Source: CADDYX01 sp045809945 (lineage in GTDB: Bacteria; Verrucomicrobiota; Verrucomicrobiia; Chthoniobacterales; UBA10450). From it: DNA of 8,119 nt. Below are positions 1-6,515 of the stretch, piece after piece. Under the pieces are notes generated by a model, which saw only the letters and a program-made list of their open reading frames with translations, was not told the origin of the DNA and searched no databases. A program made the position numbers and the translations under genes. Numbering within the stretch: the stretch's first letter is position 1; every line of letters starts with the position of its first letter. The stretch lies in NCBI GenBank assembly GCA_045809945.1, contig JBJMWW010000122.1:1-8119 (forward strand). Reading direction: 5' to 3'.

Positions 1-783
1 CGCCTGTTGAACGATCACATCGCCGAAGTCGTCCGCGCGCATCCCGCTCGCTTCGGCGGACTGGGAACGATTCCGCTGCAGGATCCAGAGCTGGCGGCAG
101 CGGAATCCGAACGCTGCATCAAAGAGCTCGGATTGAGCGGCGTGGAAATTGGAACGCACGTCGATCCGAACGAGCATTGTCACGGACCCGATTGCCGAAA
201 CCTTGATCATCGCGATCTCGACGTCGTCTGGCGCACGGTTGAGACGCTCGGAGCGGCCATATTCGTCCACCCGTGGGACATGATGGGCAAACAGCGCATG
301 CCGAAATATTGGCTCCCATGGCTGGTCGGCATGCCGGCGGAGACCTCTCTGGCCATTTGCTCGATGATGTTCGGCGGCGTGTTCGAACGTTTTCCAAAAC
401 TGCGCGTCGCATTCGCGCACGGCGGCGGCTCCTTTCCATTCACGTTCGGCCGCATCGAACATGGCTTTCGCGTCCGGCCTGACCTCGTCGCGGTCGATAA
501 CGACGTGGAGCCGCGCAGCTATCTTGCAAACGGCGAGCGGCCGGCGCGGTTCTTTGTCGACTCCCTCGTGCACGATGCCGATGCGCTGCTGTTCCTACTC
601 AAGCTGTTCGGCAGCAAACGTGTCGTGCTCGGCTCGGATTATCCGTTCGTGCTCGGCGAGCACACGCCCGGCGCGCTCATCGAATCAATGACCGCGATGA
701 CCGACCGCGATCGAAGTCGCTTGCTTGCCGGGAACGCCCGCGAGTTCCTCGGTCTCGCTACTGATAACGAAGCGCAATCATAG
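1..783 (+). CDS. ACMSD-like amidohydrolase-family decarboxylase (5' end outside window)
   Basis: The frame is open to the left edge, so the TTG at base 7 is probably not the real start. The 260 visible residues match 2-amino-3-carboxymuconate-6-semialdehyde decarboxylase (ACMSD) from roughly residue 75 onward. That cytoplasmic Zn enzyme diverts the kynurenine pathway away from quinolinate and NAD synthesis. Seen directly: the FVHPWDM motif (metal-ligand His codon at 268), KYWLPWLVGMPAET, the FAHGGGSFPF motif (His codon at 418), LVHD, and GSDYPF (Asp codon at 637). These are the family's metal and catalytic positions. The N-terminal HxH metal site must lie upstream of the window. Compared with the human enzyme as I recall it, there is an insertion of about nine residues at bases 163-195, rich in His and Cys. 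The 3' end overlaps the convergent permease gene by 26 bases. Related decarboxylases of the same amidohydrolase family share these motifs, so the substrate is less certain than the family. Confidence 0.88.
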   Translation, partial: RLLNDHIAEVVRAHPARFGGLGTIPLQDPELAAAESERCIKELGLSGVEIGTHVDPNEHCHGPDCRNLDHRDLDVVWRTVETLGAAIFVHPWDMMGKQRMPKYWLPWLVGMPAETSLAICSMMFGGVFERFPKLRVAFAHGGGSFPFTFGRIEHGFRVRPDLVAVDNDVEPRSYLANGERPARFFVDSLVHDADALLFLLKLFGSKRVVLGSDYPFVLGEHTPGALIESMTAMTDRDRSRLLAGNAREFLGLATDNEAQS

Positions 784-3457
784 GATCGACCTTTGTCGCG
801 CGCAGCGCCGGGATGTAGCTGGCGAGCAAAGCGACAGCCATCAAGACAAGCGAAATGCTGACGAAAGTAATTGGGTCAGTCGCACTGATTCCAAAGAGCA
901 AAGTCGCCATCACGCGTGTGAGCACGAACGCAACCACCAACCCAATAGCGAGTCCGAAGCCGACCAGCTTCAGTCCCTGCTTTACGGTCATTTTCAGCAC
1001 GTCGCTACGTTTCGCCCCAAGCGCCATACGGATGCCGATCTCGCGCGTTTGCTGGGCGACGGAGTAGCTCATCACGCCGTAAATGCCAACTGCGGCGAGG
1101 ACTAGCGCGAGGCCGGCGAAAATTGCGAGCAATAACATGCTGAACCGTTGTCGAGCGACCGCACCCGCCACGATGTGCTCCATCGAATCGATATCCGCAA
1201 CCGGCTGATCTTTATCGACCGACCAAATAGCGTTTCGCACAGGCAGGGCAACGCTTAGCGGATCAACGCTTGTGCGCACGACCAGCGCGTTCGGCGCGAG
1301 GTCTCTCAGCTGCCGGTAGCTGTAATACATCTGCATCTTCGGCTCGGCGACAAAGTCGTTCTGTCGCACATCTTTGACGACGCCGACCACCTCTCGCCAT
1401 GGAGCGTCGGCGGTGGATGAGCCGGGTTTGATTCGTTTTCCGATCGGATCTTGCCCCGGCCAATAATGTTGCGCGGTCTTCTCACTGATCACGATTACGT
1501 AACGCGTGTCCGCTGTGTCCTGATCAGTGAAATCACGGCCGCGCATTACCTGAATTCCCATCGTGCCGAAGTAGCCCGGACCGACCGCGCGATAGATAAT
1601 GTCAGGCTGCTGGTCAGGCGGCGGATCGGGAATGCCTTCAACGCCGATTGACATCGAATCGCCGTTGTAGGTGAGCGGCAGATTACTCGCCACGGCGGCC
1701 GACTGCATGCCTGGCAATTCACGGACGCGACGCAGCACCTCTTCGAAAAACGTTATCCGCTTTTCCCGGTTCGGATATTTCACTTCTGACAAATCCACTT
1801 TCATCGTCAGCAGATGATCGGCGCGAAAACCGGGATCGAGGTTACGCAGATGCATGAAGCTGTTGATCAACAAACCGGCACCGATGAGCAAAATAAAGGA
1901 GACGGCGACCTCGGCGACGACGAGGGAGCTGCGCAGCCGTTTCCCGCGCGCGCCGGCGCCCGCATCGCGCCCGCTTTCCTTTAGCGTGTCGTTGAGGTTG
2001 AGATGTGTGGCCTGACTCGCGGGGGCCAGACCAAATACCAGCCCGGTAACCACGGCGATGAGGAGCGTGAAACCGAGCACCTTCGCATCGATTGTGATCG
2101 TGTCGGCTTGGGCGAGGTCTTGCGGAATAAAGCTCGTCAGCACATGCAAGCCGACGTAGGCGAGTCCGAGGCCGACAACGCCGCCGATGAGCGAAAGCAA
2201 CACGCTTTCCACGAGCAGTTGTTTGGTCAGGCGTGCGCGATCCGCACCAAGCGCGAGGCGTAGCGCGATTTCCTTCTGCCGTACCGCAGCGCGGGCCAGC
2301 AGAAGATTGGCGACGTTGGCGCAGGAAATCAGCAGCACAAACGCCACCGCGCCTAACAAGATCAGGAGCGCCGGCTTCATGTTGCCAACGATCTCTTCGT
2401 GCAGCGGATTCACGACCGAGCTAATGCGGGGGTTGTACTTGGGATACTCCTGAGCGAGGCGCGCGGCGATCGTCTCCATCTCAGCGCGCGCTTTCGCCAG
2501 CGTCACCCCAGGTTTCATCCGGCCAATGACTTCGAGGAAATGATCGCCACGATTGGCCGCCTCTTCGGACGAGAACGCGAGCGGCACCCAGACCTGGTCG
2601 CGCCAATTCCCGAATGCCGGCAAACGCACGCTCCGCGGCAACACGCCGACAATCGTGTAGCTTTCGTTGTTCAACGCGATCGCGCGGCCGATCACGCTCG
2701 GATCACCGCCGAAACGACGCTTCCACAAACTTTCGTTCAGGAGCGCGACTTTCGTCCCCGGCTTGTCTTCCTCCGGTACGAAGGTTCGTCCGATGATCGG
2801 TTTCACCCCGAGGACGTCGAAGAGGTTTGCGGAAACGCGGCGGCCGTCCAGCCGCTCTGGTTCGCCGACTCCGGTGAGGTTGTAACTCCGTTCGGCGAAG
2901 GCGCTCATGCCGCTGAAGAGCGTGGCCTGCTGCCGCCAATCGAGAAAGTTCGCCGGCGACGGGGTGTTCTTCGGGAAACCGAGATGCGTCGCGTTCTCCC
3001 AGATCACGACCAGCTGATCCGGGTTTCGGTAGGGCAACGGTCGAAGAAGGATCGCGTTAACGACACTGAAGATGGCGCTGTTCGCGCCGATCCCGAGCGC
3101 CAGCGCCAGCACCGCAATCGCGGTGAATGCGGGGTTCTTGGCCAGCATGCGCAGGCCGTATTTCATGTCTTGTCCGAGGTCTCCGATCATACTGCTTTTC
3201 CTTTGTGTGCCCATCGGCGTGGGGTTTTGCGGCACGCGGCGTTCGACGCGTTTCAGCTCGCGGCCTAACAAGTCAGGCGCGGCCAGCTGATCAACGACCG
3301 CGCGCCGCGCTTCTTCGGGCGAACTGCCGTGGCTGAGCGCGCGCTCGTATTCTTCTTCCAGATGCTGCGCGATTTCGTCGACGATCTCCGCTTCTCGCGC
3401 AGGTGAGAGATTGAGCGCGTTAAGACGCGCTCTGATTTCAGCGCGGAAATCAGGCAT
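758..3457 (-). CDS. ADOP-type ABC transporter permease (prefix domain plus two MacB/FtsX halves)
   Basis: This 899-residue integral membrane protein has the layout of acidobacterial duplicated orphan permeases. Residues 1-75 form a soluble helical prefix domain (SPEEARRAVVDQLAAPDLLG). A first transmembrane helix lies at about 111-137, and a MacB-like periplasmic domain spans about 140-360. An FtsX core follows at about 362-445 (RQKEIALRLALGADRARL), with linking helices at about 460-480 and 511-533. A second periplasmic domain spans about 545-765, and a second FtsX core lies at about 772-895, with TREIGIRMALGAKR and the closing PALRATKVDPMIALRYQ. Such proteins are thought to work with an ABC ATPase in mechanotransmission or export, but none is encoded in the window. 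I chose the ATG at 3457, not the upstream in-frame codon at 3523, because the prefix domain begins there (MPDFRAEIRARL). The longer start would also run deep into the PadR gene. The 8-base overlap with the upstream PadR gene suggests translational coupling. Substrate unknown. Confidence 0.9.
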   Translation of the reverse strand: MPDFRAEIRARLNALNLSPAREAEIVDEIAQHLEEEYERALSHGSSPEEARRAVVDQLAAPDLLGRELKRVERRVPQNPTPMGTQRKSSMIGDLGQDMKYGLRMLAKNPAFTAIAVLALALGIGANSAIFSVVNAILLRPLPYRNPDQLVVIWENATHLGFPKNTPSPANFLDWRQQATLFSGMSAFAERSYNLTGVGEPERLDGRRVSANLFDVLGVKPIIGRTFVPEEDKPGTKVALLNESLWKRRFGGDPSVIGRAIALNNESYTIVGVLPRSVRLPAFGNWRDQVWVPLAFSSEEAANRGDHFLEVIGRMKPGVTLAKARAEMETIAARLAQEYPKYNPRISSVVNPLHEEIVGNMKPALLILLGAVAFVLLISCANVANLLLARAAVRQKEIALRLALGADRARLTKQLLVESVLLSLIGGVVGLGLAYVGLHVLTSFIPQDLAQADTITIDAKVLGFTLLIAVVTGLVFGLAPASQATHLNLNDTLKESGRDAGAGARGKRLRSSLVVAEVAVSFILLIGAGLLINSFMHLRNLDPGFRADHLLTMKVDLSEVKYPNREKRITFFEEVLRRVRELPGMQSAAVASNLPLTYNGDSMSIGVEGIPDPPPDQQPDIIYRAVGPGYFGTMGIQVMRGRDFTDQDTADTRYVIVISEKTAQHYWPGQDPIGKRIKPGSSTADAPWREVVGVVKDVRQNDFVAEPKMQMYYSYRQLRDLAPNALVVRTSVDPLSVALPVRNAIWSVDKDQPVADIDSMEHIVAGAVARQRFSMLLLAIFAGLALVLAAVGIYGVMSYSVAQQTREIGIRMALGAKRSDVLKMTVKQGLKLVGFGLAIGLVVAFVLTRVMATLLFGISATDPITFVSISLVLMAVALLASYIPALRATKVDPMIALRYQ

Positions 3458-3794
3458 ACTGAATTCCAGTGATGAGGCCGATCGCCTCAACAAATTCACG
3501 CCAGCCGTCCCGTTGCGCAGCAAGAACTTTCCGGCCGGCCGGAGTCAGGCGGTAATATCGACGTCGCCGTTGGCCTGCTTTCTCGACCCAACGTCCACGA
3601 ATCCAGCCGCGCTTTTCCAGGCGATAAAGTAGCGGATACAGCGACGCGACATTGAAGCGCAGCGACCCGCGCGAGCGCAGTTCGATCAGCTGACCGATGT
3701 CGTAGCCATGCCGCGGTCGATCTTCGACGAGGGACAGAATCAACAACTCAGCGCTCCCTTTCTTCAACTCGCGTTCGAGGATTGGCGAAGCCAT
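3450..3794 (-). CDS. PadR-family transcriptional regulator
   Basis: A 114-residue winged-helix protein. Seen directly: the opening KKGSAELLILSLVEDRPRHGYD (residues 11-32), the recognition-helix signature ASLYPLLYRLEKRGWI (about 50-65), and the wing RRRRYYRLTPAGRKVL (about 76-91). Together these are diagnostic of the short (PadR-s1) class. Family members are usually repressors that bind near their own promoter and respond to a small molecule. Placement just upstream of the ADOP permease, overlapping its start by 8 bases, suggests it controls that permease and itself. The ATG at 3794 is preferred. An in-frame GTG at 3809 would add five residues, but it falls on the best -10 candidate and gains no conserved sequence. 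Neither start has a clear Shine-Dalgarno sequence. The ligand cannot be read from the sequence. Confidence 0.92.
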   Translation of the reverse strand: MASPILERELKKGSAELLILSLVEDRPRHGYDIGQLIELRSRGSLRFNVASLYPLLYRLEKRGWIRGRWVEKAGQRRRRYYRLTPAGRKVLAAQRDGWREFVEAIGLITGIQYA

Positions 3795-3869
3795 ATATCG
3801 CAGTGGCACATATTCGCGTAACAGACGTGCGTCAACAGCAGATTTGTCTAAAACAGGCTAAATTCTTTT
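3795..3869. promoter_or_regulatory. Divergent intergenic control region between PadR unit and membrane-protein gene
   Basis: These 75 bases separate the divergent starts of the PadR regulator and the small membrane protein, so signals for both directions should lie here unless transcription enters from elsewhere. It is more AT-rich than its surroundings. It contains a small perfect inverted repeat, GACG-TG-CGTC, at 3824-3833, overlapping the best minus-strand -35 candidate. That is a plausible but unproven operator. I found no clear PadR consensus of the ATGT-N8-ACAT type, and no convincing -35/-10 pair on the plus strand. Confidence 0.4.
3807..3835 (-). promoter_or_regulatory. Candidate sigma70-like promoter for the padR-permease unit
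   Basis: Read on the minus strand, TTGACG (3835-3830) is followed after 17 bases by TATGTG (3812-3807). The -35 box differs from consensus at one position. The -10 box is weak, lacking the final T. Transcription would start near base 3800, leaving a leader of only a few bases before the ATG at 3794, which fits the missing Shine-Dalgarno sequence. The call rests on two short motifs alone. Confidence 0.3.
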
Positions 3870-4406
3870 GTGCCGCTGCTTCTGCTTTTGCTTCTGCCGT
3901 TCGCGCTCCTCCTCGCCCTGCCCTTCTCGATCATTCAGCGCTATCGAGTGGGGAAAGCACGCCGCGTCGGCCGACGCTGGCTGGCTACGCTCAATCTGCT
4001 TTTGATGATCTTTTCCGTTGCGGTTTTCGCCTGGGCTGCGGCGTTGACCAATCTTTGGCTGCCGTACGCCTTCGCCCGCGCGGTCGAAGGCATGCTCATC
4101 GGCGTTCTGCTCGCACTGCTCGGCCTAGCCTTGACTCGCTGGGAACATTCGGATCGCGAGTTGCATTACACACCGAACCGCTGGCTCGTTTTGCTACTCA
4201 CGCTCGCAGTTGCCGGCCGAATTCTTTACGGCTTTTTGCACGCGTGGCGGGCGTGGAGCGCACATCAAAGCCACGCGACCTGGCTGCAAGACTCCGGCCT
4301 GGCTACATCGCTCGGCGTCGGCGGCCTCGTTCTGGGTTACTACCTCGCTTACGCAGCGGGAGTGCTCTACCGGATCAATCGCCACGGCTCGCTAGCGCCA
4401 CGCTGA
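3870..4406 (+). CDS. Small multi-pass membrane protein, function unknown
   Basis: A 178-residue hydrophobic protein starting with GTG. No other usual start codon occurs between the in-frame stop at 3849 and this one. Likely transmembrane segments are residues 1-21 (almost all Leu, Pro, Ala and Phe), 41-62, 68-90, 104-123 and 147-168. A basic loop follows the first segment (RYRVGKARRVGRRW, 24-37), consistent with the positive-inside rule and a cytoplasmic loop. A polar loop at about 91-103 reads EHSDRELHYTPNRW. The helix-loop pattern and the TPNRW...AGRILY stretch faintly recall DUF1453/CcdC-like membrane proteins, but I cannot confirm this and assign no function. It lies 48 bases upstream of the M13 peptidase in the same direction, so cotranscription is possible. 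A longer overlapping frame on the same strand is Arg/Ser-rich and lacks any protein-like pattern, which supports this frame as the real one. Confidence 0.7.
   Translation: MPLLLLLLLPFALLLALPFSIIQRYRVGKARRVGRRWLATLNLLLMIFSVAVFAWAAALTNLWLPYAFARAVEGMLIGVLLALLGLALTRWEHSDRELHYTPNRWLVLLLTLAVAGRILYGFLHAWRAWSAHQSHATWLQDSGLATSLGVGGLVLGYYLAYAAGVLYRINRHGSLAPR
3876..3899 (+). repeat. Imperfect hexanucleotide repeat encoding the poly-Leu N-terminus
   Basis: Four six-base units follow the GTG and CCG codons: CTGCTT, CTGCTT, TTGCTT and CTGCCG. They encode most of the first leucine run of the small membrane protein. The unit length is a multiple of three, so gain or loss of units would change helix length without shifting the frame. 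The repeat may simply reflect leucine codon use. Confidence 0.5.
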
Positions 4407-4454
4407 ACAAAACAATTCGGTTTTCTTCTCGCCATACTTTGCGACGCTCGCAGG

Positions 4455-6509
4455 ATGAAGATTCGAATCGCTCTCGCGTTGACGATCATGGCCCTGTGCG
4501 CCTCGCCGGCATTTGCGCAAGCCGCCCCTGAGAAGACGACCGGCGTTGATCTCGCGCTGCGCGATGTGTCGGTTAAGCCGGGCGATGACTTCGAAGCCTA
4601 CGCAAACGGCGGCTGGCGCAAGGCGATCGAGATCCCGCCGGACCGGGCGAGTGTCGGCGTTGCCTTCGACGTTTTTCAGAAGGCGGAGAAACGGAATGCG
4701 GACCTCATCCGCGAAGCTGATGCAGGCAAGCCAAAGCCCGGCACGCCGCAGCGGTTGATTGCAGATTACTACGCCGCGTTCATGGACGTGGACGCAATTG
4801 AGAAGCGCGGTCTCACTCCGCTGAAGGATAGACTGGCCGCGATTGAGAAGATTAAATCCAAGGAAGATCTCTCGCGCGCCCTGGGCGAGGAAATGCGGGC
4901 GGACGTCGATCCTTTAAACGCGACGAACTTCTGGACGCAGAACTTGTTAGGCGTCTTTGTCGCACAAGCACTCAGCGACCCGAACCAAACCGTCGCTTAC
5001 CTCATGCAAGGCGGCCTCGGCATGCCTGATCGCGAGTATTACGTCTCCTCTGAGCCCGCGATGGCGAAGTTAAGGTCAACTTACCAGACCTATATCGGCG
5101 ATCTACTGAAGCTGGCAAAGTTAAGTGAGCCCGAAGCGTGCGCTGCACGCATCATGGCTCTCGAAACAAAGATGGCGAACGCGCATGTCGACCGCACAAC
5201 CAGCTCGGACGTGCATAAGGCTAACAATCCGAGCACGGTCGACGAACTGATCGCGAACGCGCCGGGCCTTGACTGGAAGACTTACCTGAAGGCCGCGCGT
5301 CTCGACAAACAAACGAACTTCATTATCTGGCAGCCATCCGCGATCAAAGGTCTTTCTGCTCTTGTCGGAAGCGAGCCGATCGGGACCTGGAAAGAGTGGC
5401 TTACCTTCCATGCCCTCAACGAAAGCGCGCCCTACGTTTCCGACGCCTACAGCAACCTCCGATTCGGATTCTACGGCAAAGCACTTCAAGGCACTCCGCA
5501 GCAGCGTGATCGATGGAAACGCGCGATCACCAACGTCAACGCCGACCTAGGAGACGCGGTAGGCAAGATCTACGTCGGAAAATATTTCCCGGCTTCGTCC
5601 AAAGCAGAAGTGCAGTCGATCGTGAAGAACCTACTCGCCGCCTTTGAGCAGCGTGTCGATGCGCTGCAATGGATGGCGCCGCCGACAAAGGCGCAGGCCA
5701 AGGCAAAAATCAAAACGCTGCGCGTCGGTGTTGGTTATCCGGAAAAATGGCGCGACTACGCAGGTCTGGAGATTCGCCGCGATGATCCGGTCGGCAACGC
5801 GTGGCGAGCCAGGGAATGGGAGTATCGATTTCAATTGGCGAAGCTCGGTCGCCGCGTCGATCGCGATGAGTGGTGGATGACGCCGCAGACGGTTAACGCC
5901 GTCAACCTGCCGCTGCAGAATGCGCTGAACTTTCCCGCCGCCATCCTGGAGGCGCCTTACTTTGATCCGAAAGCCGATGCGGCTGCGAACTATGGCGCGA
6001 TCGGAGCAACCATCGGGCATGAAATCAGTCATAGCTTCGATAATCTGGGCGCGGAGTTTGATGCTGCCGGCAAGCTGGAGAATTGGTGGATGCCGGAAGA
6101 CGGGACTCACTTCAAGGAAGCGGGCAAGCGTCTGGCCGATCAATTTAGTGCCTACGAGCCGTTGCCCGGCGTGCACATAAACGGCGAGCTAACTTTAGGT
6201 GAGAACATTGCCGACGTTGCCGGCCTGAATGCCGCCTTTGATGCTTACAAGCTCGCCTTGAAGGGCAAGCCGCTCGCCGAGATAGATGGACTTACCGGGG
6301 ACCAGCGTTTCTTCCTCGCCTTCGCGCAGTCCTGGCGACAGAAGTTGCGCGACGAAGCATTGCGCCAGCAGATTGTGACTAACGAACATGCGCCTGATCG
6401 TGAGCGCGCTCAGACAGTTCGTAACCTGGATGGCTGGTATGAAGCATGGAGCGTCAAACCCGGAGATAAGTTATTCCTCGCGCCGGAAGATCGGGTCCGA
6501 ATCTGGTAA
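4455..6509 (+). CDS. Exported M13-family zinc metallopeptidase (neprilysin/PepO-like)
   Basis: The 684 residues match the usual bacterial M13 length. A Sec signal peptide is clear: basic MKIR, a hydrophobic core, then an Ala-rich cleavage region near ASPAFAQA (about residue 20-24). The enzyme should therefore act in the periplasm or outside the cell, cleaving oligopeptides. The N-terminal M13 domain (about 30-425) begins with VKPGDDFEAYANGGW. The C-terminal catalytic domain (about 470-684) holds HEISH (H522, E523, H526) and GENIAD (E583 third zinc ligand, D587). EHAPDRER near the end aligns H645 and R651 with the neprilysin substrate/transition-state His and Arg. It ends in VRIW, as M13 proteins usually do. 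The substrate-binding NAFY/NAYY motif is replaced by NAVN (481-484). Only one Cys remains after signal removal, so the vertebrate disulfides are absent. The lead sequence is not a good lipobox. AGG lies directly before the ATG, too close for a normal ribosome site. Six bases separate its stop from the next gene. Confidence 0.94.
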   Translation: MKIRIALALTIMALCASPAFAQAAPEKTTGVDLALRDVSVKPGDDFEAYANGGWRKAIEIPPDRASVGVAFDVFQKAEKRNADLIREADAGKPKPGTPQRLIADYYAAFMDVDAIEKRGLTPLKDRLAAIEKIKSKEDLSRALGEEMRADVDPLNATNFWTQNLLGVFVAQALSDPNQTVAYLMQGGLGMPDREYYVSSEPAMAKLRSTYQTYIGDLLKLAKLSEPEACAARIMALETKMANAHVDRTTSSDVHKANNPSTVDELIANAPGLDWKTYLKAARLDKQTNFIIWQPSAIKGLSALVGSEPIGTWKEWLTFHALNESAPYVSDAYSNLRFGFYGKALQGTPQQRDRWKRAITNVNADLGDAVGKIYVGKYFPASSKAEVQSIVKNLLAAFEQRVDALQWMAPPTKAQAKAKIKTLRVGVGYPEKWRDYAGLEIRRDDPVGNAWRAREWEYRFQLAKLGRRVDRDEWWMTPQTVNAVNLPLQNALNFPAAILEAPYFDPKADAAANYGAIGATIGHEISHSFDNLGAEFDAAGKLENWWMPEDGTHFKEAGKRLADQFSAYEPLPGVHINGELTLGENIADVAGLNAAFDAYKLALKGKPLAEIDGLTGDQRFFLAFAQSWRQKLRDEALRQQIVTNEHAPDRERAQTVRNLDGWYEAWSVKPGDKLFLAPEDRVRIW

Positions 6510-6515
6510 GCCGGT

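Noticed and set aside
7..9. TTG as the true start of the ACMSD-like gene
   Set aside because: The frame is open upstream to the edge, and about 75 conserved N-terminal residues of the family, including the HxH metal site, would be missing.
2399..3268. A 289-codon open frame on the plus strand, antisense to the permease
   Set aside because: Its product is rich in Arg and His with no domain-like pattern. The minus strand here encodes a permease matching its family end to end. The frame is a by-product of GC-rich codon use.
3458..3523. Longer N-terminus for the permease starting at 3523
   Set aside because: It would extend 22 residues across the end of the PadR gene and precede the conserved prefix-domain start. 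The ATG at 3457 gives the usual short operon overlap.
4407..4454. Terminator or strong promoter between the membrane protein and the M13 gene
   Set aside because: No stem-loop with a T-run and no convincing -35/-10 pair was found in these 48 bases.
4455..4523. Lipoprotein signal at the M13 N-terminus because of a Cys in the hydrophobic region
   Set aside because: The residues before the Cys (MAL) do not form a lipobox, and an Ala-x-Ala type Sec cleavage region follows.
3782..4531. A 249-codon plus-strand frame overlapping the PadR start, the membrane protein and the M13 signal peptide
   Set aside because: The translation is Arg/Ser/Leu-rich and low in structure, while another frame in the same stretch gives a coherent membrane protein and a clear signal peptide.
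5631..6176. A 181-codon minus-strand frame inside the M13 gene
   Set aside because: It is antisense to the conserved catalytic domain with HEISH, has no recognisable motif, and no promoter or ribosome site is evident.
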